Assembly (NCBI GenBank): GCA_027575765.1
Contig: JANBPT010000015.1
Span: 62,001 to 126,000, forward strand
From: Tieghemiomyces parasiticus
Lineage: Eukaryota; Kickxellomycota; Dimargaritomycetes; Dimargaritales; Dimargaritaceae
Direction of reading: 5' to 3'
Length of the DNA: 64,000 nt
Below are positions 1 through 9,442 of the stretch, piece by piece. Each line of letters starts with the position of its first letter. The first letter of the stretch is position 1. The translations under genes were made by a program, and so were the position numbers. The notes beneath the pieces are model-generated. The model did no database searches. It saw nothing but the letters and a program-made list of their open reading frames with translations, and was not told where the DNA came from.

Positions 1-2034
1 TTGCCCTACTCACCACGTCTCCTTACGGCCATCCTGACCGGGCAACACTCTCCATTTGATCCATCCCGGAGACCATTCCAAAAAATTTGCTATCCGCTTG
101 CCTTCGCGTCTCATGTGAAACACCTCCACTGTAATGTATAGCCCTTCCATACGTGAAATACCCATGATAAACACACACCTACATTCCTGGTCCGGCTATA
201 GTTACATATGGGTGAATCCAAAGTAGGAAGGGACAATGCTTACTAAAAAATGAGTACGTGTTAAGGGGGGCTCGTTGCGTAATGGTAGGATGTCGTTTAC
301 TGAGTAGCGATCCCGGAGGTTCATTTATACCTGGCGGACGGCCAGCATCTTTCGTAGCGACTACAGCTTGAATTAGGACGAACTCCCCCAAGGACGACCG
401 CACGAGACGGGGCCGATGCCGAGGCAGGAGAGAGAGACAGCGTGGCTGCAGTGGAATCATGAAGACGAATTTACTTGATGAAAGTTCTAAGGAATAGGCG
501 GTGGAGGGGCCTGTCAGACAGGATCGAAGTACAGCCGACCAGGAAGGGTACTTGGATAACTTAACTTATGGGGGGAGTATGTTAAAGGCGGAAAGGAGCG
601 ATTACTAAAGAAACGACGACTATGGAATAAGGAGTCATGTCACAACCAATCGTAACTATAGAAAAGACGGCCTTCGCAGTCACAGCCATGTTTGGCGTTA
701 GCCCCCGTCGCTATCCTAACGGCTAATGATCAGCTATTTGTACTGTATTAGTATGAAACTCTATTAATGCACTAAATCGTCTAAAGGCTGATTATCAGCT
801 TTCGCCAGGCGCTGCCCAGGTACTCGACGAACATCGGGCATTTCTTTTTTACACCACCGACACATTCTTCCCTCGAGGTTTTGCATTAACTCCACGAATT
901 TCGAATACCCAGCCACCCATCCTTCTCCTCCAACCAGCCGTTCAATGTCCTATCCTCGTCTTCTTCATCTCTAAAAGGACCAGTTACGACCCTCCTTACT
1001 AATTAATAAGCTTGCTCTAGGTAGCCCGATACTCTGTTTCGACAGTGGCACCAGACACTTCACTCCCCTGTTCCCCATACGCTCAGCGTCACTGCAACCC
1101 AGCTGCCTCGCATTTATCATATTTCACACTGCGTGCCCTCCCTTGGCCCGACAACTATTCTAGTCTCAAGATAACCCTCCTTTCCTTCCTCCTTCTCCTC
1201 CTCCACCCAGTCACAACAATTGCCCGAGAATTATCATCATTATCTTTAGCCTTTACCGCTTTTCTCGCCCACTGGTCGCACCAACTCCCTAATCCGTTTG
1301 AGCGACAACCCTTCTAAAACCCCACACATCACACCAAATACCCCAAGGGTGTCCAGTGGATGGCCTGACCAGGGGTAATATTCAAGGGAGGCATGGTCTG
1401 AATGAAATCTAGGCTGACTAATTACACAAGGCGTTGGATTGAGAAGATGTATGGCCCAGCATGGTGGTTGGCCCCTTATAGAACTTTCCGGCCTTGCATC
1501 ACCAGGTAAAAATGCCATCCGATGCACGTATTGTGCATCGTATCAGAAGCTGACATCTTAAACTTGAATTTGGTAGAAATGTAACACCTCCCCGTATACT
1601 ACGTGAGACGGCTCCGATTATGAAATGCATTATACTTGGGAAATACTCAAAAATGATGGTACCGGGTGTCACCAACGAGATCAAGTGTCTATATTTCCCT
1701 GGTTCCACATACCACGAGTGGTGTACTTCAGCTGTATAGAAAAAAAAATGGTGTGTGCCTCAATAACTAATTCGTTGACGGAATATCTTCAAAATAAGTG
1801 GCTTTCGCGATCCAATGGTGTCTCGGTCGATGCTCCTTAAATTAAAGAAATGCCAAGCCAATTGGTCCCGGATCAACATTGGCTCAGGCCAGGCGAGCAC
1901 GCTGTCGGATACCGGACTAATCAGCTTTGGCCCACTGTGTACAAAAACAACAGCTTCGCAGCACATCAGTGGGTAGGCGAAGGGTGCCGTTAGTGGCCTA
2001 GGAGTGGGGATCCTGGCACCCACAACCTAATGCA
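1..2034. other. Intergenic, no supported gene
   Basis: No reading frame here looks like a known protein or keeps a convincing exon structure. Positions of about 900-1010 and 1130-1220 are pyrimidine-rich on the plus strand. That is what the leaders of plus-strand genes elsewhere in this window look like, but no recognisable coding sequence follows. The right end is the 3' flank of the PNKP gene. Confidence 0.5.
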
Positions 2035-4173
2035 TCATTCGTGCCAACACCGCCACTTGGCTAGCATGGTCGGTGCCTCGGCCCCCCAGTATTCTGGGTG
2101 AAGGTGAAAGTTGAGTGGAAGGACCTCGCTGAAACCTTCGTCAGTAGTGGGCGGCTCGAGACGGCTGTTAAACGTGTGGAAGACCACCATGGGTATTGTG
2201 GTTGGTAGCTCTTCAAGGTGGTCAAGCTGGAGGAGGGGGGGTAGTGACAAGTAGAGGTCAAGATAATTTCATCATGAGGTACAGAACAAAAAAATCCCCG
2301 GTCAGGATGGGTGGGCAGCCATTTCTAGAATTATGGGAGAGGTGCACTGCACCCTTAATCTCTAATCGTCTGCCCATATGGACATTCTCAAAGTTAATGC
2401 TATCGTCTCCCGATTATCCCCAACTGTTTACCCTGAACACTTACCTCTGCGGCCAAAGCGTTTCGCACGATGAACTCACGCGGCTCCAGCTGACCGTACG
2501 CGCGGAACCGGCTATTATGTCGGGCGACGGCCAAGGGGGCGGTGAAATGAAGGCAGCGAACGGGACAGCCGGCGGCGCGCGCCAAGTCGATATAGTGGGC
2601 ACGGGTGGCGACTTCCGGGTTGGTATTGTCAACGATCACGGATCGGCCGGCGGCGAGGGCGGCACGCACCGCCTCGACGCACTTGGCCCGTGTGCGCAAA
2701 GTGTCCTGGTTCACGTAGACGTAACCAGCCGGCTCGATTACCCGACGGGCAAGGGTCGATTTACCGCTCGCCGGAAACCCTACCGCCACAATCACCTCGG
2801 GCGATTCGCCGGAGCGCAATTTGAGGGTCTCCGCGGTGCAGCACCGTGGATAAGCGCCGGGGGTCGTGTCACTGCCGGGCCCGTCGGAGGTTAGCGATAG
2901 CGGCGGGGCCGGGAATGTGGACGGATCAAATTCACCCGGGTACTGATAATCCGCCGGGGCCTCCCCGCGGAAGTGCTCCTCCGGGGTTTGGAAAGGTAAT
3001 CCGAGGTTGGCAGCAAACTTGCGGTCACAATCAGAATGGTCAGCCTTCACACCGGGTTTCCAGTGGTTTGCACGGCCGGCCGCGTCCCCCACGTAGAAGC
3101 TGTCGGCCAGTCGGACCGGGACGCCGTCGTTCAGGTAGTAGGTGAAAAAATGGAACATGCCGCCGTTAGGCTTGCGGTACAGATCCGGCGCGATAGCACC
3201 CAGGAGCTGGAAGGGGAGTTGCAGCGAGGCGGCTACCCGGTTCAGTTTATCACGGAAGATGGTGAACTGGGTGAACCCCTTTGTGTTGCCCTTGTCAAAA
3301 GCCTTGCGCAGACCCATCTGGTTGGTTATGATTACGATCTTGTAACTGGGCAAGGAGGGAGGGGGGCAAAATGATACATGACGAAGGGTAGACCGAAGAT
3401 GGGATCAGTATGCAGGCTGGCTTACGGCGTGGCTGCCGCCCCCTCAACTGGCAACGGCGTACTTCGCTGAGGATCCCAAAATTATTCTCATGTGATCCAG
3501 GGCATCTACAACTCACCCTTTGCCGTGGAGCTTTCGCAGTCGCTCGGGTACGTCCTTAAACAGCCACTGCCAGTCGTCGGCGTTCTTTGAGAACCGGTGG
3601 CTGCCTTTGACCGTGATTAGCGTCTGATCCTGTATTCAGGTAGGATAGGGGTAATGTAATGGCTCGGGGTCACCGAGGGATTAGCAGGTCGCATTAAATG
3701 TAACAAGGACCGGTCATGTAGCGCCTGCTATTCATTCTCCCGCCGCCAACGGAGGTGATCGGTTTCTTACACAATAGCGGACTTACCAAATCAAAGAAGG
3801 CCACCTTGCCTGAGGACTTGGGGGATCCGTGGAGACCTAGAATCAGCGACCCGGCCCGCAACCACTCGATACCGTCGGCCGGATTGTCACCCTCGGCTGT
3901 GGCCACTGGGTTCGTGTCCTTGACGCTATCCTTACTCTTCCCTGTGCCAGCCTTAAAGAAGGTCGCTAGTGAGGCCTGACTGGTTCGGAATGCGATGGGT
4001 TTGGCTAACGATTGCAGAGTGTATGCCTCGAGTGCCGGGATAAGGCCCGGGCTGGGCTTTGCATCGGAACGATCGGCCACTCGGGATGACTTTCGATCGG
4101 GCGAAGCGGAAGCCATGGCAGCCCCATCGACGCCGCGGGTGGTTCTGCCGTTAGCCTTGCGCTTCGGGGGCAT
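2035..4173 (-). CDS. PNKP: Bifunctional polynucleotide kinase 3'-phosphatase (PNKP), 4 exons
   Basis: DNA end-processing enzyme of strand-break repair: removes 3'-phosphates and phosphorylates 5'-OH ends. I infer four exons with GT-AG introns: 4173-3787, 3629-3517, 3345-2445 and 2226-2035. All phases match and the product is 530 aa, close to the family length (human about 521). Exon 1 ends with the HAD phosphatase start FFDL. Exon 2 continues DQTLI, so the nucleophile motif is DLDQT (D128, D130) rather than the usual DLDGT. Exon 3 has IITNQMG, YVGDAAGR with the following acidic DxxD-type segment, and the kinase Walker A GFPASGKST (about 356-364) followed by VIVDNTNP. Exon 4 supplies the typical C-terminus with DEGFSEV. 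There is no FHA domain. The first 100 residues are basic and low-complexity, with a PIP-box-like QASLATFF at 66-73. Start: ATG at 4173, with a stop-free exon behind it. Divergent from the Hv1-like pair. Confidence 0.93.
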
Positions 4174-4966
4174 GTCGAGGGAAAATGGGTTAGGGGAGAG
4201 AATGCAGGCTACGGTGGTAGCGCAGTAAATAAAGTAGAGGTAAGGTAGGGCCGGTGACAGCAGCCTTCGGTCCGACCGAAAGGTACACTTCCTCTTCCCC
4301 CACCACGTCTCCCTTGGGTGGCAAGGCAGGTCCTTAGTCCATCATTAGACACCTGCAGTGCTTACCATGACCGGCAAGCGGGCGCTCAAGGCGCTAGCGG
4401 GCTTGGAAATTGTTCAACATTGGGATAGAGTCGTCAAGCTTGATTGCTGCAGTCACCACCGATCCCCCCTTCGTACTCCTGCCCGCCTGCAGTAAATAAC
4501 CAATATAAAATTGGAGCTGGCCACGAATCTTTGCGACTCCCTTATGGCTCAGACTGTGTTCTTGTCGCCCTTGGGGCTACCTCGTCAAGGTTCTGGAGTC
4601 TCACAATGCGGTCACCAAATGGGAGAGGAGCTTGCAACCTGGCCATGCGCGAGGAGGATGGTGATCAGAGGTGACACGAGCAAGGCCGGCACACCACTGC
4701 TAACGGAGGTCTCTGTCTCCATCATTTTACCTCCGTTTGCGCTCAAAGCTTGAGTCTACTGCGTCCTGACGTTATCGGCCATGGATGGCGGGGGGCCACG
4801 GCCGTTAGGACTACCAATTACATAAATTTACACATGTCGTCCTGCCGCCTTGTCGCCTGTCCATCAGCGAAGGAATTCCTAAGCATATCCAAATCCACTG
4901 GCTAACCCGTTCGTCCTGTATTCCATCGCCACCATTACACGTTTTCAACCATAGCGCATTTTCATC
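4174..4966. other. Divergent intergenic region (PNKP / Hv1-like A)
   Basis: Shared upstream region of two divergently oriented genes, 793 bp. I see no further coding sequence and no clear TATA box. It presumably holds both promoters. Confidence 0.5.
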
Positions 4967-5884
4967 ATGAGCGACTCGCCTACGCCGCACCGGTCCCCGA
5001 AGCAGTCGCCGCCCCACGCCACCCAGGACACTGGCGGCCACTCCCCGCGCAGTCCGTCACCACCCGTCGACCTCCACACGACACTCCTCCCGGGTCACCC
5101 GCCCCTTACCGCCGCCGGGGGAGGAGGTGGCGGCGGCGGCGGCAACCGTGACCAGGGTATCACCGGCGGACGAGACCCTGAGTATCCAACGGACATGCGT
5201 ACGACGGTCGACCGCCCGGTCATCCACACCCTGACGCTCGCCCTAGTCCTTATTGAAGCTGCCCTGGTCCTGACGCGCATCGTTCTGGACCTCTACGACC
5301 CGGTGTGGTTCCTCCGCCACCATAAAACCGCCTGGCTCCTCCACTTCATTAGTGTGACCCTCCTCACTACCTTCAGCCTGGCCGTCCTAGGCGAGATCCT
5401 CGCCTGGGGCCCCCAGGCCTATTTCCTCGGACAAGGCTTCGCCGACCGAGCTGGGGAGGAAGATGGGCCTGAGACTGGCAACGGCAGAGGCGGCGGTAGT
5501 GGTGGTGGTGGTGGTAATGCCGTGGGTCAGAGCAGCCATGATACTTTCCTGCGCCCTCGTTATTACTACGGCCACAAATGGCGCGGTGGGATTCATATGG
5601 TGGACACGGCGGTCACGCTGGCGGCCCTCTTGTTCGAGGTGCTGCCAACTAATCCGCACTACCGTCACTGGGGTACCCTGGTGGTCCTGTTGCGGCTTGT
5701 ACGGATTGGCGACGTCGTGGCTGCTTTCATGGATGTGGCGGCCACGAACGCCGAAGGCCGCGTACGTGACCTGCGCCAGATGGTGGACTACCGCGACGGG
5801 CGCATCCAGGAACTGACCTCTCAGTATCGTAACATGATTAACCACGTCATGCAGCAAACCGAAGTAGCTCGCAGCTCGGAGTGA
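4967..5884 (+). CDS. Voltage-gated proton channel-like protein, divergent copy A
   Basis: 305 aa, one exon. Four hydrophobic segments match the voltage-sensor fold of Hv1/VSOP channels: S1 about 87-110, S2 about 122-148, S3 about 210-226, S4 about 238-254, then an amphipathic C-terminal helix (about 264-297) like the Hv1 dimerising coiled coil. Against human Hv1 and copy B next door, several key positions differ. The selectivity-filter Asp (human D112) is E97. The S1 Glu (E119) is R104. S4 reads RLVRIGD, so the third gating Arg (R211) is D249. In an ungapped S2 alignment E153 becomes A139 and K157 becomes E143. A polyglycine run (51-59) precedes S1, and a Gly/Ser-rich insert of about 40 residues sits in the S2-S3 loop (about 160-195). 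It may conduct differently or be a non-conducting paralogue. The start is the first ATG after a pyrimidine-rich leader. Family assignment rests on fold and copy B. Confidence 0.72.
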   Translation: MSDSPTPHRSPKQSPPHATQDTGGHSPRSPSPPVDLHTTLLPGHPPLTAAGGGGGGGGGNRDQGITGGRDPEYPTDMRTTVDRPVIHTLTLALVLIEAALVLTRIVLDLYDPVWFLRHHKTAWLLHFISVTLLTTFSLAVLGEILAWGPQAYFLGQGFADRAGEEDGPETGNGRGGGSGGGGGNAVGQSSHDTFLRPRYYYGHKWRGGIHMVDTAVTLAALLFEVLPTNPHYRHWGTLVVLLRLVRIGDVVAAFMDVAATNAEGRVRDLRQMVDYRDGRIQELTSQYRNMINHVMQQTEVARSSE

Positions 5885-6480
5885 AGTGGGAGAGTGGGGC
5901 TTAAATGTGGACGTTGGACCGCAGAGTTTGTGTGTGTGAGCGTGGGTGGATGGAAAGCAAAGGTCCCCTTAACGGGTTTTTGGATCTCTTCAACGCGCAC
6001 TCTAGCCTGCTTGTTTTCAGATTATTAAAGGTCATACCAAGCTGCCGTAGTGTGTAGGGAAGCGTATGTGTGATTTCTATGTCCAAGCGATTGAGGGTTA
6101 CCCTTCTTACTTTGCTACCCCACTGCATCACGCTCCCCTAATCGCTTAAGCCAAGTCGGCCGACATATTGTTTCTATAAAAGGTCCAGCCAGTCCTTCCC
6201 CCTCCCCCTGACTGATTTGCTGGATACTCCGAATGTTATTGCCCATATTCATGCCCCTGCCCTCCCACCTGTATGGTATACGTTTTAGATACGCCGCCTA
6301 CCGTCAACCATAAACCCTGACGCAGCCGGCACTCTAGCAAACAGCACACACCTTCTTTTTTCTGGGGGGGGAGAGGAGGGTTAATAAGTAACCTATATTT
6401 CGACTGTCCAGCACATTCTCGCCATTCCCTCTCCCCCTCGCCCTCTCTCCTCTGGCCTGCACACTTCGTAGTCCACGTCC
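5885..6480. other. Spacer between the two Hv1-like genes
   Basis: 596 bp between tandem genes, with no coding sequence recognised. It contains a TATA-like box at 6175-6183 and a strongly pyrimidine-rich stretch at about 6415-6465, directly before the next start codon. Confidence 0.5.
6175..6183 (+). promoter_or_regulatory. TATA-like box upstream of Hv1-like B
   Basis: The sequence TATAAAAGG lies about 300 bp upstream of the ATG of the second Hv1-like gene, on the same strand. It matches the TATA consensus. Use as a core promoter is inferred from position only and would imply a 5' leader of about 270 bases. Confidence 0.35.
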
Positions 6481-7200
6481 ATGACCGGTTCTAATCTCGC
6501 CTCAGCGCAGGCCACCGATGCCACTGTCAGCGACCGCCGGCGGCTCTCCATGTCCTCTGTCTCGTCGGCCAGCGGCCTTGAAAGCGGCCGCCTATTGAAC
6601 CCGTCACCGGAACCGCGGGGCCTTCAACAAGCGGCGGCGCGGGCCCTGGAAAGCCCGACGGCTCACTGGGCCGTCCTGTCCCTGGTCCTCATGGACCTCG
6701 TCATCGTGCTCATCGAAATCGGGTTCAGTCTCTTCAACCTCGACCAGCACATCGAACAACTCTGGTGGTTCAAGATACTCCACTTTTTTTCTATGGCTAT
6801 CCTGGTCGCCTTCGTGGGGGAACTGGTGGCTAAGCTGCTCGTATTCGGGTGGTCCTATTTTTTATACGGCAAGGAAGGCTGGATCCATAGCTTCGACGCC
6901 CTAGTGGTGTGGCTATCGTTGGTGGTGGAACTGGCATTGCAGGGCCGCCAGCGTGAGCTGTTCTCACTTCTGATTATCCTCCGGCTGTGGCGTATTGTGC
7001 GGGTCATCGACGGCGTCGCTCTGACGGTACAGATGAGCGCCGAGGTCCGTGAGCACGAGTTGCACTTGGAAATTGACAGGCTGCGGCGGGAAGTGATGCA
7101 GTTGCGGCGGACCAACCGGCGCCTCGAAGGTGAACTGCGGTCACTCCGCGCCCGCAATAGCCCCGTTTCTGCCGTTCCTACTACCCCGGCGTCGGAATAG
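6481..7200 (+). CDS. Voltage-gated proton channel (Hv1/VSOP family), copy B
   Basis: 239 aa, one exon. Predicted H+-selective channel of the plasma or an internal membrane, opening on depolarisation. S1 (about 62-85) keeps the filter Asp as D72 and the following Glu as E79. S2 (about 99-123) has E114 and K118 at the positions of human E153 and K157. S3 begins with HSFDA (D139) and carries E150. S4 reads ILRLWRIVRVIDG, with the three canonical arginines R168, R171 and R174; the human N214 position is D177. A charged C-terminal coiled coil (about 187-225) follows, as in dimeric Hv1. The length is close to animal and fungal Hv1 (about 220-270 aa). It lies tandem to copy A, which lacks several of these residues, so this copy is probably the functional channel. 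Start: first ATG, right after a pyrimidine-rich leader. Confidence 0.85.
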   Translation: MTGSNLASAQATDATVSDRRRLSMSSVSSASGLESGRLLNPSPEPRGLQQAAARALESPTAHWAVLSLVLMDLVIVLIEIGFSLFNLDQHIEQLWWFKILHFFSMAILVAFVGELVAKLLVFGWSYFLYGKEGWIHSFDALVVWLSLVVELALQGRQRELFSLLIILRLWRIVRVIDGVALTVQMSAEVREHELHLEIDRLRREVMQLRRTNRRLEGELRSLRARNSPVSAVPTTPASE

Positions 7201-8158
7201 AAGAGAGTGCAACCTTGACCCTCGCCTACATCCTATTGGGCATTTGACCCTGGTTGCTGTGAGTTGCTATGCCCCATAAGCCAGCTGCCCCCCTCCTCCC
7301 TTGTTCATATACAGGTATCACACAATCAGCTCTGTACCACTGACTCTAAGTATTTGATACATAATATATATACATTTAATTGCGTAGTTAGAGACAATGG
7401 TAATACGGCATCCGGACCAATCCGTGACAAACCAAAATCTCTGGTCTACCCCACTCCCTAAACTCCCCCAACCCGCTGGCAGCTCGCTCGCCGCTCTCCG
7501 TTTTAAGAGGCAAAGCTGAGCAATGAAGGTTGACGCACCCCCCCCCCCTCTCTCTCTCTCTTCGTCAGCTTGGCGCTCACACAACTATCCGCATTCCGAC
7601 CACACGTGCTGCGTTGGCATGGCATAGACATGGAAGTCGCAACGGCCCAATTTCCCTTTAGTCTAATTCCTCAATTTATATTGCTTTCTCTCGTGGCTGT
7701 CACTAGGGCTACAGCCGTCCGTTGCCATACGTAGGCCATACTATTTCTCTAGCATTAACCGAAATGATACATATTTACTATGAGTGATTTTCCATAAGCA
7801 TGACATGTCAAAACGAAAATTTGGGTTGCCGGCAACCACTGATCAATGTCCAGAGGCAACATAGAAAAGGAGGACGTTAAAACAAGGCAATGCTCGTGAG
7901 TGAGACCTATACAGATGGGTGAAGTTCGGAGTGAGTCTGGCACGGGGCCCGCGACTAGGATAGAGTTCGATAAAGAACTCCCCGTCCCAATGAGGTTTAC
8001 AGGGAGAAGGAAAGGTGCAGCGACGGTTAACTTTAAACACCATAAGTAATGGATCATATACCTACCGCATCCATCGCAAAGCAGACCACATGCACCTTTC
8101 TTTTTTTTTAAAAAAAAGAAGAAAACAAAAACAGCAGCTAATAGCGAACGTGGCCATC
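7201..8158. other. Convergent intergenic region
   Basis: 3' flanks of Hv1-like B (plus) and the minus-strand gene ending at 8159. There is a C-run followed by (TC)n at 7538-7561 and a perfect T9A8 palindromic tract at 8101-8117, the latter close behind the minus-strand stop codon. No gene recognised. Confidence 0.5.
7538..7561. repeat. C-run plus TC microsatellite
   Basis: Eleven cytosines followed directly by about six TC dinucleotides. Simple-sequence tract in noncoding DNA. Confidence 0.9.
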
Positions 8159-9442
8159 CTAGTATGAGCTGAGTAGTGCCTCTTTCACAGCTGAGCACTC
8201 ACTCGCCACCACCAGGTTATAGTCACTCTTGGTACGGTGGCTATACAGCGCGGTTGACGGGCTTTGCGATGCCAACCCACCACCACGGCTGTTCGTCTCA
8301 GTGCCCAGCTTGGTGGCCGGAATACTAGGAAGGGGCTTCGGGTTCCTGCTCGTAGCAGTAGCAGCGGTGGTCGTAGAAGTAATACTCGACTGGCGGCTCA
8401 TGATCAAGGCGGCGGTGGCCGCGGCTGCAGCGGCTTTCAGGGCCGTCTGTGAGTCGTTCGTGTGTTTAAGCGCCTGGCTGTACGCCCGCTGGGCGGCGAG
8501 CATGGCTTCCGGACACGTTGCGGCTTCGGCGCCGAGGTCAGCTGTGGACAGTTGGCCGCGGAACGACTTGGTAGTAGTGGTGGTGAATTTTCCGGTCGCG
8601 CTGGTGAATCGCTTGACGAAGGGGTTACTCGTGCTGAATCCCCGCTGGCCGGCGGTGGGGCTTTGGACAGCTTGACTACAGTCGGCGCCACCAGGTGTCG
8701 TGGGTGAGGAGGAGGAAAGCAGCCGACAGGTTTCGCCGTGCGACGAACTCTGCAGGAAGCCGGTCGTTACGTCTTCCTCCTCCTCTTCGTCGTCTTCAGT
8801 GCTGTAGGGATAGTTGAGCGGCGCGGTGCCACTGCGGGAATCGGCCGGAAGACGGACCCGGCGTGGGATTTCGAATGCGCTGCGATGGGGTTCCGCGGCG
8901 TTAAGCACAGTTGCCGTATCGGAAGCCGCTGAGACGTTCGACAGGGAGCGCTGCTGGTGGGTGTACTGGACACGGTTGGGCAGTTCAGCCACGACAACAT
9001 AGTTGTCCGTCTGGTTGAGATACTGACGAAGACTGGTCTTGCGCTTCTGCTTCTGAGAGCCAGAGGTATCTGTCTTGCCCTTGGAAGCCGTACCGTCGCC
9101 GTTGATGGTTGACATCACTGTATTCTGGGCCAACGGACTTTTACCGATCTTACCGATGGCCTTGGCGTGGGCAGTCGGCTTTACCGGACCATCAGCGGCG
9201 GCAGATTTCAGCGCAGAGAGCGACTTGGGTTTACGGAGACCTCCATAGATGCTACGCCGGCGGCTCAGATTGGACTTAACACCGAGCCCATCGAGGGTCT
9301 CCTCCAGGAGACCACTGAGCTCGTCGACTTCGCTGTGACCGGGCAGCTCAGCGTAGTCGGGGCGGCTGGCGACGCGCATCGGGGTGTACTGGTTACCTAT
9401 GCCAAAACGACCGGCCAAACTAGTACGGAGTTGTTCAAACAT
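8159..9442 (-). CDS. Hypothetical Ser/Thr/Ala-rich protein
   Basis: 427 aa if started at the ATG at 9442 (MFEQLRTSLAGRFG). An in-frame ATG at 9538 would add 32 residues, but these look like translated leader, so I prefer the inner start. Not recognised. The N-terminal 60 residues and the segment QYLNQTDNYVVVAELP (about 145-165) look ordered. The rest is low-complexity, with a basic linker (KQKRKTS), an acidic run (DDEEEEED, about 220-230), Thr-rich and Ala-rich stretches, and a short ordered-looking C-terminus. There is no signal peptide and no membrane segment. GC-rich third positions and an uninterrupted 1.28-kb frame support it being a gene. It converges on the Hv1-like pair. Confidence 0.62.
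   Translation of the reverse strand: MFEQLRTSLAGRFGIGNQYTPMRVASRPDYAELPGHSEVDELSGLLEETLDGLGVKSNLSRRRSIYGGLRKPKSLSALKSAAADGPVKPTAHAKAIGKIGKSPLAQNTVMSTINGDGTASKGKTDTSGSQKQKRKTSLRQYLNQTDNYVVVAELPNRVQYTHQQRSLSNVSAASDTATVLNAAEPHRSAFEIPRRVRLPADSRSGTAPLNYPYSTEDDEEEEEDVTTGFLQSSSHGETCRLLSSSSPTTPGGADCSQAVQSPTAGQRGFSTSNPFVKRFTSATGKFTTTTTKSFRGQLSTADLGAEAATCPEAMLAAQRAYSQALKHTNDSQTALKAAAAAATAALIMSRQSSITSTTTAATATSRNPKPLPSIPATKLGTETNSRGGGLASQSPSTALYSHRTKSDYNLVVASECSAVKEALLSSY

Noticed and set aside
2196..2894. 232-codon plus-strand frame
   Set aside because: Antisense to PNKP exon 3 and intron 3. The PNKP product is unmistakable.
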